Shown here: positions 29,611-38,829 of the stretch, piece by piece
Layout of the letters: each line of letters opens with the position of its first letter
Position numbering within the stretch: the first letter of the stretch is position 1
NCBI GenBank assembly: GCA_947168485.1
Contig: CAMVLZ010000001.1
Span: 1-39,704 of the forward strand
Direction: 5' to 3'
Length of the DNA: 39,704 nucleotides
DNA from: an uncultured Bacillota bacterium
Lineage (GTDB): Bacteria > Bacillota_I > Bacilli_A > RF39 > UBA660
Notes under the pieces: model-generated
What the model was told of the DNA's origin: nothing
The model's database searches: none
Seen by the model: only the letters and a program-made list of their open reading frames with translations
Position numbers and translations under genes: made by a program

Positions 29611-30030
29611 CTATTCCTCCTCACTTATTTTATTTATTACTGTTTGGAATATCATTGCATAACCTACTCTACGAATATCTTGATATTCAATAGTTTGAGG
29701 ATTACTTAATTGTTTTATTAATATTTGCCATTTGTCGCCTTTGTAATCGATAATAGCATTTTCTCCTATCAATTCTCCAAACAGAATTGATATATTCTTT
29801 TCTTCACGTATAGAACTTCCAAAGATTACTATTTCATAATAGTTATATAAAGGTGTTATATCTCCAAAAAATACCTCTTTTTGTCCGTTTTGTTCTTGCA
29901 CTACTATAACTTTTTTATCGTTATCGTTTGTAGAATATTCAGCTTTGATTTTAAATGAATTATCATTTAACACGCCTTTTAAATAATTAATCAAAACTTC
30001 TTGCTTTAATTCAACTTCTGCTAATGTCAT
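29611..30030 (-). CDS. Tail terminator-like protein
   Basis: Position between head-tail joining genes and the tail tube gene; SD and ATG. Confidence 0.5.
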   Translation of the reverse strand: MTLAEVELKQEVLINYLKGVLNDNSFKIKAEYSTNDNDKKVIVVQEQNGQKEVFFGDITPLYNYYEIVIFGSSIREEKNISILFGELIGENAIIDYKGDKWQILIKQLSNPQTIEYQDIRRVGYAMIFQTVINKISEEE

Positions 30031-30374
30031 AACTTATTCCTTTCTACTGCGTTCTTTGTTATTTTAGTTCCTTTTTCCTTCCATACTCTTTCGAACCACC
30101 TATTGTTTGTTCCTGGTGTAGTCCAATGTGTATTGTCTGGGAAATCCCAAACTCTACTAGCATAAGAAGTATAAGAACCAATGTAATAATTTTTATTACT
30201 ACCTTTGACACCCGCTCGAATAGAACTTTCTCTCATTTTACCAGTATCTTTTGGAATAGTTGTTTCACTTTCTCTTAAAGTATCACTAGCAACTTGAAAT
30301 ATTAATCTATCTTCTCTTTGTGTCAAATTTTCTTGCAAACTAGGATTTAGTTTTACACTTACGTCAACATTCAT
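30027..30374 (-). CDS. HK97 gp10-like neck/tail completion protein
   Basis: RESETTIPKDTGKMRESS and YASRVWDFPDNTHWTTPGTNNRWFERVW. Confidence 0.65.
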   Translation of the reverse strand: MNVDVSVKLNPSLQENLTQREDRLIFQVASDTLRESETTIPKDTGKMRESSIRAGVKGSNKNYYIGSYTSYASRVWDFPDNTHWTTPGTNNRWFERVWKEKGTKITKNAVERNKL

Positions 30375-30676
30375 TTTACTGCTAATACATAGTTCTCTAT
30401 TCTATTGAATTGCCAACCGTCCATAACTCTTAATATTGTATATGTCTTATTTCTAAACTCTAATTGATCTCCTTCTTGCACGTCATATTGACGTTTAGTT
30501 ATAAAATAACCTGTTGCTTCTGGAGTTGTATAAGTTCCAAAATTTATAGTGTTATCTACGTTATAAGGACATACTTTAATAGTTATGTTTCTTTGGTCTT
30601 CGTCATCATAGATACTATCTACATTATTCCTGTTGAATTGAATTAAAGTTGCTTTTATTCCATTAGTTAAAAACAT
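30371..30676 (-). CDS. Head closure/head-tail joining protein
   Basis: Position; YDVQEGDQLEFRNKTYTILRV; GGAG-6 nt-ATG. Confidence 0.55.
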   Translation of the reverse strand: MFLTNGIKATLIQFNRNNVDSIYDDEDQRNITIKVCPYNVDNTINFGTYTTPEATGYFITKRQYDVQEGDQLEFRNKTYTILRVMDGWQFNRIENYVLAVK

Positions 30677-30677
30677 A

Positions 30678-31055
30678 TTAATCTCCAAAAGGTGCTTGAA
30701 CTAACATATTTGCATTTACTGGATTTCCTCTATACATATAACCGGCATTTGATAACATTCTTAATGCTAATGTTGAATAATCACTATGAATGTCTGCTTT
30801 CATATCTCCAGCTTCTACGCTTCCATTGTAATCAATAAAAGGTATGCTGTGTTCTATCATAAATCTTAATTGTTCCATACTTGCATTTTTAATAGCAGAA
30901 GGAACACTTTCGGCATTCCAACTACTATTCCTAAACATTAATCCTATTTGTGAGAATATCATCTCACATACTGCCTCTATCATCCAATCTTCAAAATCAT
31001 TTTCTGATATTTCAGTATATTTTTCTAAAAATTCATCACTTGTGAAAAATGTCAT
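30678..31055 (-). CDS. Head-tail connector (adaptor) protein
   Basis: Position after the major capsid gene; small helical protein; SD and ATG. Confidence 0.55.
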   Translation of the reverse strand: MTFFTSDEFLEKYTEISENDFEDWMIEAVCEMIFSQIGLMFRNSSWNAESVPSAIKNASMEQLRFMIEHSIPFIDYNGSVEAGDMKADIHSDYSTLALRMLSNAGYMYRGNPVNANMLVQAPFGD

Positions 31056-31073
31056 ATTCTCACTTCCTATCTA

Positions 31074-31880
31074 TTAAACTAATTTTATAATTGCTTCGTC
31101 TCTAACGATTTCAGCTCCGAACATTGCTCTACCTTCAATTACGAACATTCCAGGTAATCCAGGGTATTCACTAAATTGGTTGAAGTTAGAGAAATACATA
31201 TCTCCTGCTACTGCTTCTTCGTTAGTAAAGAAACCTTTATCTCCAGTAGTTAATGTTGCTGAAGCAATTGGGAATATATCTACACCGTAAGCACGTGCAA
31301 CAGTTCCTCTATCTACTCCTTCAACTCCTGCTAGAGTTTCGAATTTTAATAATGAAGTCATTCCAGAAACTAGTTTTCCATATTGAGTTGCTTCTAATCC
31401 TAATTTGTATCTATCATAAGCATTGTTATTGAATAATGTTGCTTTTAAGTTATTGATATCTGCAATTGGATCAGCAGTTAATGTATAACTTTGAGTTGCA
31501 GCAGTTAATTTTCCATAACCATATGTATCGATAGCGTTTGCAATTGCTGCGTCTTCTTGTGCTATTTGACTTTCAATTGCTTGTGCAATGTTTTGTACTC
31601 TTGGATCTACTGCTACTGAATAATGTTTGTCTAATTCTGTTAAATCGATTTTAACACTATCATAAGTTGCTAGTGTTGGTGCAATTGGAGTTGCTCCTAC
31701 TGCGTTTGCTATTGCTACTGGTTTTGTTTTGATAACTTCGATCATAGGAGTTCCAGTACTTCTAATTTCTCCTAAATATGAAGGATTTAAAAAGTTCATG
31801 AATGTTGAACGATATAGTAAATCTTCATATACTTTTCTTACTACTCCTTGTAAGTCTAAATTTAATGCTGTGTAATTCAT
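31074..31880 (-). CDS. Major capsid protein
   Basis: Follows scaffold; FMNLFNPSYLGEIRSTGTPMIEV-type N-terminus; strong AAGGAGATGAAATT-ATG. Confidence 0.8.
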   Translation of the reverse strand: MNYTALNLDLQGVVRKVYEDLLYRSTFMNFLNPSYLGEIRSTGTPMIEVIKTKPVAIANAVGATPIAPTLATYDSVKIDLTELDKHYSVAVDPRVQNIAQAIESQIAQEDAAIANAIDTYGYGKLTAATQSYTLTADPIADINNLKATLFNNNAYDRYKLGLEATQYGKLVSGMTSLLKFETLAGVEGVDRGTVARAYGVDIFPIASATLTTGDKGFFTNEEAVAGDMYFSNFNQFSEYPGLPGMFVIEGRAMFGAEIVRDEAIIKLV

Positions 31881-31895
31881 AATTTCATCTCCTTA

Positions 31896-32411
31896 TTATT
31901 TTATAAATAAATCTTGTATTTTTGTGTTCCTAGAATACTTAATAGCAATTGGTTTTTGATTTTCACTATTAATTTTGTTTTCATTAGGAACTACTGGTTG
32001 TTGTTCGACTTTTTCAGGTTCAGGGAAGTATGTATTTTTGAATTTCTCTTTTATGTTTTTAATTGCTGTTTCGTCATCATCTTCAGCATACATTGAAGTG
32101 CGTAATTTAGAAATTTCACTAAATTGATCTTCCTTAAATCCTTCTCTAGTCATAACATTTTGTAAGTGAAGTTCACTATTCTTTGAAGTTAAATCAGCGT
32201 TTCTTTTTTCTAGGTCATTGTACTTTTCTTCCAATTCACTATAATTTTTTGAGTATTCTTTTTCCCACTCTTTTTTTGCTTCCTCAACTCTTTTGTCAGC
32301 TTCACTTTCGTTAATCATTCCTTGTTGTAAGTCCTTAATTAACTTTGCTGTGTCGATATCATCATTCGTCAATGTGATATCTTTGTTTGTAAGATATTTT
32401 TCTATCTTCAT
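31896..32411 (-). CDS. Scaffolding protein
   Basis: Charged coiled coil immediately upstream of the major capsid gene. Confidence 0.7.
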   Translation of the reverse strand: MKIEKYLTNKDITLTNDDIDTAKLIKDLQQGMINESEADKRVEEAKKEWEKEYSKNYSELEEKYNDLEKRNADLTSKNSELHLQNVMTREGFKEDQFSEISKLRTSMYAEDDDETAIKNIKEKFKNTYFPEPEKVEQQPVVPNENKINSENQKPIAIKYSRNTKIQDLFIK

Positions 32412-32489
32412 ATTTCCTCCTATTTCCTAGAAGTGCAAACTCGAGTAGAACGTGCCTTTTGATTGGTGTACCTTCCAACTAACCACATT

Positions 32490-33494
32490 TTACTTATATT
32501 GTTCTATTACGGACTTTTGCTCTTTGATTTTTTGATTAATCTTTCTTATCTTCTGATTAATCTTGTCAATGTCTTCATAACCACCTAATTCTTTATAGAT
32601 TTTTTTATCATTCCTTAATCTACGTTTTTTTAATTCTAGTGCATTTATTTTTTGCAATGAATTATAAACTTCTGGTGGACTTGATACTGAAGGCGTTGTC
32701 TTTATTTCGCTTGAATAGTTTTCAATAGGGTGTTTACAATTTGGGTGCTTTAATCCTCCGTCTAATGCTACTTGTATGTTAGGGTATATTGGATTTACAC
32801 CTGTTAATGAGTAAACTCTATCTTCATAAGGTAAGCAATAAGGACAGCTTCCAAAATGCCCTGGAACATATACTAGATCATTTTCAGTCTTTATTGCGTT
32901 ATCTAATGTTTCATTCCATACACTATTCGTTAAGTTTGTGTTATATACCATACTGTTATAACTTGCTATGTCATGGTACGCTACTATTTGTCCTTTTTTG
33001 TTATAGTAAGGAACTACTTTTTCGACTTTATCGAACTTTGATACTTTTTCCAATAAGTATTGTGCTTTATCTATCTCTTTTGTCTTAATTGTTCCTAAAC
33101 TCTTACCATAATAGTTTGTTATTACGCGTATATACTTATCTCTCGCTTTCTTTTCGTCAAAGTCTGATATTTTATACTTTAATTTCTCAATGTCTTTTAT
33201 TTTAGGTTTTTCGAATACATTATTAACCTCATCTGGATTAATGTCCTTAATCATTTTTTCTACTTTCTCGTAGTTTCTATTTGGTTTTGAAATTATCTTT
33301 TCTATTTCTTTTTTAAAAGTTTCTACTCCAACCATTCCTAGTAAGAACACAAAGTATGTATATTTTGCTTTATCTAATTCTTCGTACTTTTTGTTTTTGT
33401 CTTTATCTACTTCTCGTCTTATGTATTCTTCTATCTCTGCTTCGGTATAACCTTTATCTTGTAAATCTTGAATTACTTTTTCATATTCAAACAT
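32490..33494 (-). CDS. Minor capsid protein (Mu F-like)
   Basis: GSCPYCLPYEDRVYSLTG...GLKHPNCKHPIENY. Confidence 0.75.
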   Translation of the reverse strand: MFEYEKVIQDLQDKGYTEAEIEEYIRREVDKDKNKKYEELDKAKYTYFVFLLGMVGVETFKKEIEKIISKPNRNYEKVEKMIKDINPDEVNNVFEKPKIKDIEKLKYKISDFDEKKARDKYIRVITNYYGKSLGTIKTKEIDKAQYLLEKVSKFDKVEKVVPYYNKKGQIVAYHDIASYNSMVYNTNLTNSVWNETLDNAIKTENDLVYVPGHFGSCPYCLPYEDRVYSLTGVNPIYPNIQVALDGGLKHPNCKHPIENYSSEIKTTPSVSSPPEVYNSLQKINALELKKRRLRNDKKIYKELGGYEDIDKINQKIRKINQKIKEQKSVIEQYK

Positions 33495-34834
33495 TAGATT
33501 TCTCCAAATTCTACATTAATCCTATCTGCTTCCTTTTCGTATTCTTCTACTAAATCGTCAGTTTCTATGTCTTCATCTATTAATTTATTTAATAATGGAG
33601 CAACTATCTTAACTCTTGTCTTATATGGTATTGCCATTGTTCTTTGGATTTTATTTAAAACGTCTATCTTTTTCATATCGTCAAATCTTTCGTTAGAACC
33701 ATAGTCCCACATTAATTCAGTAGGTAATTCATTTATAGTTATGTTTTGACTTTGTTGTAGTCTTACTATGTTTGCAAGTAAGTTATCTATTTGACTTGAT
33801 AATTGTGTTTTAATTGCTTCTATCATCATTTCACTTGCATTTGCTGATAATTCTACGTTTGCTTTATTCATATATGCGTCTTTTTCATAACCGAATGAAG
33901 CTGTACTTAATCCTGCCATTTGAATTATTTGATAGTCATAGAATTTAAAAGACTTTTCGTATTCATCTATTCTTATATTTCCTTGTAAGAATTCAAATAG
34001 TTGTTTATCTTTATCTCCAGGAAGTAATGTAAAGTAGTCATTTAAACTATTAACACTCATTGTTCTTACGTTATAAGTTGTATCTCCTGGAACAAATTTC
34101 AATGGATTACTTGTTGTTTGATAGTGTTCTGTTGCTACTATCTTTGTTTTTGTCTTTTCAATTTCTTCAGCTATTGTATTTACAATTAACATTTCTTCAT
34201 TTAATAGTTTTTCACTATCTTTAAAGAAGTTTTCTCCAATGTCTATATTTACTAATACTTCATAAGGAAGGTTATACACTGGAAGGTATTCATTTCCCGT
34301 TAGATTATTGAAACGTCCTAGTTGTATTCTAGTCCATTCTTTTGCATTCTTTGTCTTTTCGAATGCTTCAAATTCAATTGTACTTGTTCCTTCTTCTATC
34401 TCAATGTGTCTTTTTAACATTAATTGAGTATCTTCTATATCGAAGTCTTGTATAATATCTGCTTCTTTTACTTTGTCAAATTTTTGTACTAGATTATGTA
34501 TATCATTCTTTTTGATACATTCTAGGTATACTTTATCTTCATATTTATGTAAGTAAATGAAACTTTCTTCTTCATATACTGCTAGTTCTAATGCTTCTTT
34601 TAAAGTAGGCATTAACCAACCTATTTCTAGTCCTTCTGTTTGTGTCATTAGTTCACTTCCAAAGACTTGATTAACTATATATGAAGCGATTTTCTTTGCA
34701 GTTGGAGCAACAACATATTTACTTTCGTATTTTATGTTTGGCACTCCATTTGTCATTCCTGGTACTGATACCTTTGTTTTTACTTGTATATAAGGTGCTT
34801 GTAATACATTAAAAGGTCTTAAACTTCCGTTCTT
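33494..34834 (-). CDS. Portal protein; proposed AAG start
   Basis: Portal-like sequence. Frame extends 26 codons upstream of ATG 34756 (KNGSLRPFNVLQAPYIQVKTKVSVPG) to an AAG after AGAGGAG+9 nt; in-frame TAG just before. Confidence 0.8.
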   Translation of the reverse strand, partial: KNGSLRPFNVLQAPYIQVKTKVSVPGMTNGVPNIKYESKYVVAPTAKKIASYIVNQVFGSELMTQTEGLEIGWLMPTLKEALELAVYEEESFIYLHKYEDKVYLECIKKNDIHNLVQKFDKVKEADIIQDFDIEDTQLMLKRHIEIEEGTSTIEFEAFEKTKNAKEWTRIQLGRFNNLTGNEYLPVYNLPYEVLVNIDIGENFFKDSEKLLNEEMLIVNTIAEEIEKTKTKIVATEHYQTTSNPLKFVPGDTTYNVRTMSVNSLNDYFTLLPGDKDKQLFEFLQGNIRIDEYEKSFKFYDYQIIQMAGLSTASFGYEKDAYMNKANVELSANASEMMIEAIKTQLSSQIDNLLANIVRLQQSQNITINELPTELMWDYGSNERFDDMKKIDVLNKIQRTMAIPYKTRVKIVAPLLNKLIDEDIETDDLVEEYEKEADRINVEFGEI

Positions 34835-35063
34835 ATACCTCCACTCCTCTCTCTAATTCTACGTCAACGTGAATTTCTCTCTTTTCTTCTATTGTCTTTT
34901 TTAAGAGTTTAGGTTTTACTACTGCTTTTGTATAGTTTGTATTAAATATGTGTTTCTTGAACCATACGTTGATTACATAACTTGAAGTAAATAATTTATC
35001 AACGTCTCTTATTCTTATTTTTTTTATATATAAGTTGTTTATATACATATATACTTTCCACAT
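34833..35063 (-). CDS. Small phage protein of unknown function
   Basis: ORF with GGAG-8 nt-ATG. Confidence 0.5.
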   Translation of the reverse strand: MWKVYMYINNLYIKKIRIRDVDKLFTSSYVINVWFKKHIFNTNYTKAVVKPKLLKKTIEEKREIHVDVELERGVEV

Positions 35064-35080
35064 AATTCTTTCTCCTAATT

Positions 35081-35116
35081 AAAAAAGACATACCGAGTAT
35101 CTTCACTCAATATGCC
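35081..35116 (-). terminator. Strong intrinsic terminator between terL side and portal side
   Basis: Minus GGCATATTGAGT-gaagat-ACTCGGTATGTC-TTTTTT, 12 bp with three G-U wobbles on the minus strand. Confidence 0.7.
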
Positions 35117-35172
35117 TTCGATAGCGTTATTTTAACCTATCACTTGCACTTCCTAAAGGTATTATATAGACT

Positions 35173-35376
35173 TTAGATTTTTCGTGCAACTTTTCCTATA
35201 AACTTATAATGATTTTTATATATATGATATATTTCTTGCTCTTTGCAACTCTTACATAACACTTTTATTTCTAATGGTATTTCTTGACTTATTCCTAATC
35301 TCTCTAACTTCTCCAAGTATTCTTCTATTTCAACTTCACATAGATAACGCTTACTTTTCTTGCAACGTATTATCAT
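35173..35376 (-). CDS. Small Cys-containing phage protein (putative zinc-binding)
   Basis: MIIRCKKSKRYLCEVEI...KVLCKSCKEQEIYHIYKNHYKFIGKV; overlaps the terL stop. Confidence 0.55.
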   Translation of the reverse strand: MIIRCKKSKRYLCEVEIEEYLEKLERLGISQEIPLEIKVLCKSCKEQEIYHIYKNHYKFIGKVARKI

Positions 35377-36740
35377 ATTTGAGGACACCTTCCTGTATCT
35401 ACGAATACTCTTATTATGTATCTTAATGCGTCTATGCTATGATCTAATTCTTTCTTATATACATTTGTTCCTGTTATCTCACTTTTTATTTTGTCATATT
35501 GATAACTTTCTAATTCTATAAGTCCTTCATCTTTTCCACTAAATACTGGAGTTCCGTCTTCAGTAAAATATCTTATGCTAGGAGTGTCTAATACTTTAAG
35601 GAATTCTTTATAGAATAAACTTTGTAAATGTTCTACTCCTTCTGATACACTTCCTGCGCCTTTTTTAGAAAGACTATGGTGTATTCCGTCAGCTATAAGT
35701 CTATTATCAAAATGACTTGCTTCACTATCTATTACTGTGTCAGTTATTGGAACATTGTCATATTGTTTTCCTAGATATCTTATGAAGTGTACTAATTGCC
35801 TTGAATAGAATTCAGTAGTAGGGTTATCTCCTTCTCTTGAAGGATCATGATAGTATATTCCTAATCTTACTAACTCCCAACAATTTTGTACTTTATCATA
35901 AACAAGCGCTATTGGTACAAAAGTAGTGGGATTTACACTACCATAATCTATTCCTATTCCTATTTCTCTTATTATGTAATTGTCTAATGAGTTAATAGTT
36001 GGAACATTTGGAAACACTCTACCTTCTGCAACAGTCCATTGATTATATATTTTTTGTTTCTTTAATGTATCATCTGGAAACATATCTAATACTTTCTTTA
36101 TTGCTTCTTCAGTATTTAGTAAAGGATTATCATAAGGGAAGAATGTATAATGCTTCGCTTCTGGTTTATTATCTATGTATTTAATTTTATAAGGGTGTCT
36201 ACTACTACCTTCAACATTGAAACTATGTATTGTCTTTAAATATGGATGATTAGCGAATGATACCTCTCTACCAGGTAATTCATCGAAAGACGCTTGTAAT
36301 TGTCTTTGAGTGTATATTCTTGCGCTTTCGTCTACCCATTCTAGTATTAATGGTTTTCCTAGTATCTTGTTGAAACTTGTTATGTTGTTAAATCCAAAGA
36401 AGAATATCTTTAAATTGTATATCTTTAGATACTTTTCTTCTGAACTACTCCAACTCAATTCGTATTCACTTTTATTGCTCCAACCAAACTTATTGAATAT
36501 TTGTAAGAAGTTCTCTACTATATTTGATTTTAGAGTATCAATAGTCCAACCTACTATGCAACCATTGTATTGTTTATCTTTGTCATAGTTATATAGATTT
36601 TTAGCATATTCTAAAATAGAATGACATATTGAGAAAGTCTTTCCACTTTGAGCTGATCCTAATACATATATTTCAGGTATGTTAGGACTAGTTATATCAT
36701 TCTTCAGTTTTAGTTGTTTCTTCGAAAGAGTTAAGTACAT
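35373..36740 (-). CDS. terL: Terminase large subunit
   Basis: VLGSAQSGKTFSICHSI (Walker A), LILEWVDESARI (Walker B), IGIDYGSVNPTTF and DSEASHFDNRL (nuclease). Confidence 0.9.
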   Translation of the reverse strand: MYLTLSKKQLKLKNDITSPNIPEIYVLGSAQSGKTFSICHSILEYAKNLYNYDKDKQYNGCIVGWTIDTLKSNIVENFLQIFNKFGWSNKSEYELSWSSSEEKYLKIYNLKIFFFGFNNITSFNKILGKPLILEWVDESARIYTQRQLQASFDELPGREVSFANHPYLKTIHSFNVEGSSRHPYKIKYIDNKPEAKHYTFFPYDNPLLNTEEAIKKVLDMFPDDTLKKQKIYNQWTVAEGRVFPNVPTINSLDNYIIREIGIGIDYGSVNPTTFVPIALVYDKVQNCWELVRLGIYYHDPSREGDNPTTEFYSRQLVHFIRYLGKQYDNVPITDTVIDSEASHFDNRLIADGIHHSLSKKGAGSVSEGVEHLQSLFYKEFLKVLDTPSIRYFTEDGTPVFSGKDEGLIELESYQYDKIKSEITGTNVYKKELDHSIDALRYIIRVFVDTGRCPQI

Positions 36741-36924
36741 TTTCTACCTCTTTTAATTTCTTGTCTACCTTTTTAAGTTTCTTACTTGCTTCTTTACCAC
36801 ATTCACTTTTAACGTCTTCAATAATAAGTTCTTTCTTTTCTAATTGTAGTTTTTCTTTTTCACTTACTATTCTTCCGTTGCTGTCCTTAATAAGATAGTT
36901 CTTGCCTACTTTGATAAACTCCTT
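36697..36924 (-). CDS. Small coiled-coil phage protein; proposed AAG start
   Basis: Track start GTG at 36933 lies inside the SD (AAAAGGAGTGATT); GGAG-8 nt-AAG GAG TTT ATC. Confidence 0.55.
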   Translation of the reverse strand, partial: KEFIKVGKNYLIKDSNGRIVSEKEKLQLEKKELIIEDVKSECGKEASKKLKKVDKKLKEVENVLNSFEETTKTEE

Positions 36925-36929
36925 AATAA

Positions 36930-37298
36930 TCACTCCTTTTCATACATAACCTTTTCTAGTTCTTCATTATCTACTACGTTTATGTTAATCTCTGGTGTTA
37001 TCTTAACTTCGTTAGATAATTCTCCTATTGCTTCTAATATAGTTTTGTAATTATCTGCTTTACCTTGTATAGATCCTTTAATTAGTCCTAAAGTTGCTAA
37101 TTGTCTATATGTCAATTTATTGTCGTTTCCTTCTATATCAGCTACTTCTTCTAGCATTTGTTTTAATGTTTCTTTCATAGTTGCTTTTTGCTTTCTAACT
37201 ACACCAGAAGCAATTCCACCTTTTCTTGCTATTTCTCTCTGTTCTTCCTTTGTTAGTTCATTCATAGGTATAAGGTTTTTAGTTCCGTTATATGCCAC
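36930..37298 (-). CDS. Terminase small subunit-like protein
   Basis: Adjacent to terL; KEEQREIARKGGIASGVVRKQKATMKETLKQML; GGAG-7 nt-GTG. Confidence 0.65.
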   Translation of the reverse strand: MAYNGTKNLIPMNELTKEEQREIARKGGIASGVVRKQKATMKETLKQMLEEVADIEGNDNKLTYRQLATLGLIKGSIQGKADNYKTILEAIGELSNEVKITPEININVVDNEELEKVMYEKE

Positions 37299-37422
37299 TA
37301 TACCACTCCTTTATTTTATTTATTATTCTTTTGTATAATGGTATTTTTTTATATGTATATACTATATGAGGTGTATTATCACAATATATTGTATGTTCTA
37401 TAACTCCGTATTTGTTTTCCAA
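37288..37422 (-). CDS. Small phage ORF (44 aa)
   Basis: MENKYGVIEHTIYCDNTPHIVYTYKKIPLYKRIINKIKEWYSGI, TTG start; below the ORF-track cutoff. Confidence 0.35.
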   Translation of the reverse strand: MENKYGVIEHTIYCDNTPHIVYTYKKIPLYKRIINKIKEWYSGI

Positions 37423-37512
37423 TATATCACAACCTTATTTTATAGTTTGTATTAATCTCCCCCAATTAACACTTGTAGATACCCTATGTCCGCTGTACCT
37501 ACTTCCCACCTT

Positions 37513-37656
37513 TTATTTAGTCTTCTTTACTCTTTTAGGAAGTTTCTTATTACCTGTTGCTTTCTCCCATTCTTGTACTGCTTTCTTACCACCTAATGCC
37601 TTTGTACCTTCTTTTGTGTACGCCCATTTTCTTTGTGCTTCACTTTTAAATGGCAT
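37513..37656 (-). CDS. Small basic phage protein (47 aa)
   Basis: MPFKSEAQRKWAYTKEGTKALGGKKAVQEWEKATGNKKLPKRVKKTK, AGGAAG SD; below the ORF-track cutoff. Confidence 0.65.
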   Translation of the reverse strand: MPFKSEAQRKWAYTKEGTKALGGKKAVQEWEKATGNKKLPKRVKKTK

Positions 37657-38055
37657 TTATAACACTTCCTTTAATTCGCTTTCTATATCTTCTACAAAGT
37701 CAATAGCTGCGTCTTTATTTCTAAATGAATGACTAAATCCATAAGGATTTGCTACTAACCATATTTGATATACTTCTACTTCTTGCTCTACTATTGTTAA
37801 TTTATCTTCTTCTTTACCTGTTATTGTATTCTTTGGAACTGGTCTTTTTTCTTTTGTTTTTTTATATTCACGTTCTTTAATTGTTCCTTTGAATAATGCT
37901 TGTTGATATTCTTCTTCGTTTAATGATAGATAACTACAAGTAGGAAGTAATGTGTTTGTTGGTATGTATAATATATTTCCTTTATCATCTTTGTATTTAG
38001 ATACTTCTTTTTGTATATCTAAATGTTTCATAAATTCTATTAAATCTTTATTCAT
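37657..38055 (-). CDS. Phage hypothetical protein
   Basis: AGGAGG-5 nt-ATG. Confidence 0.55.
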   Translation of the reverse strand: MNKDLIEFMKHLDIQKEVSKYKDDKGNILYIPTNTLLPTCSYLSLNEEEYQQALFKGTIKEREYKKTKEKRPVPKNTITGKEEDKLTIVEQEVEVYQIWLVANPYGFSHSFRNKDAAIDFVEDIESELKEVL

Positions 38056-38416
38056 TTAATCCTCCTACATTCTTTACCATACTTTCTTTTAGATCTTGTT
38101 CTATTTCTCTATTTGACAAGTATATTTCAGGTATCTTGTTAATACGTTTTTGTTCCCTCCAGTATTTCTTTTCTTCTTTATCTTTTATTTTTGATAAATC
38201 TATTGTTCTTGACTGCAATATTTTGTATAAAGGTTCACTTTCTGGAATACTATTAAATTTCATATTGAATTCGCTTAATGATAAGTCTAGAAATTCTTTA
38301 TAACTTATATCTTTGTACCTGGAGCAATAAAACGCATAAATTTGCTCTAAATCGTTTTCATAAGCAAAACATATTATTGTTTTATTATTTCTTGCTGGGC
38401 GTGTCTGCTTTAGCAC
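38048..38416 (-). CDS. Phage hypothetical protein; start uncertain
   Basis: ORF overlapping its neighbours; no clear SD. Confidence 0.45.
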   Translation of the reverse strand: MLKQTRPARNNKTIICFAYENDLEQIYAFYCSRYKDISYKEFLDLSLSEFNMKFNSIPESEPLYKILQSRTIDLSKIKDKEEKKYWREQKRINKIPEIYLSNREIEQDLKESMVKNVGGLNE

Positions 38417-38816
38417 CTGTTAAAGCTGATACTAATTCAGTACTAAAGTTTTCTATTTCTTCTTCAGTAAGTCCCATTTCTACAACTAATGTTATTATGT
38501 CATAACCTGTTATCTTTTCTACTATGCTTGATAATATAATTTGGTTTTCTTCTTCATAATAACTTTTTTCTAATTCATCCCAACTAGAACTATCATAGAA
38601 AGTTTTTCCTTCTTTTTTAACTTCTTTTACTAAATCACTTTTTGTTAATCCTTCTTTTGCTAAATCTTTTATAAGTCTATTTCTTGATCTATGTGTAGCA
38701 GAAGTTAATTCTTTTAATAGTTCTACTGTTCTTTTAATTTCAAATTCGTGTTTTTCTCCATTGATTTCACATTCTAACTTTGTTGTATCATTATCAATTT
38801 TAATAAATTTATACAT
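38385..38816 (-). CDS. Phage hypothetical protein (tail-assembly-chaperone-like size, position atypical)
   Basis: AGGAGGAAAT-ATG; acidic small protein. Confidence 0.5.
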   Translation of the reverse strand: MYKFIKIDNDTTKLECEINGEKHEFEIKRTVELLKELTSATHRSRNRLIKDLAKEGLTKSDLVKEVKKEGKTFYDSSSWDELEKSYYEEENQIILSSIVEKITGYDIITLVVEMGLTEEEIENFSTELVSALTGAKADTPSKK

Positions 38817-38829
38817 ATTTCCTCCTAAA

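Noticed and set aside
32412-32489. Possible tRNA remnant between scaffold and minor capsid genes
   Set aside because: The sequence looks less AT-rich and has a D-arm-like stretch, but I could not fold a cloverleaf.
37412-37732. Plus-strand 106-aa ORF
   Set aside because: Overlaps a better-supported small minus-strand CDS (37513-37656, MPFKSEAQRKW...) with an SD.
38048-38416. Additional AAG start (GTG CTA AAG CAG)
   Set aside because: An in-frame AAG exists but there is no convincing SD, so it is not counted among the nine.
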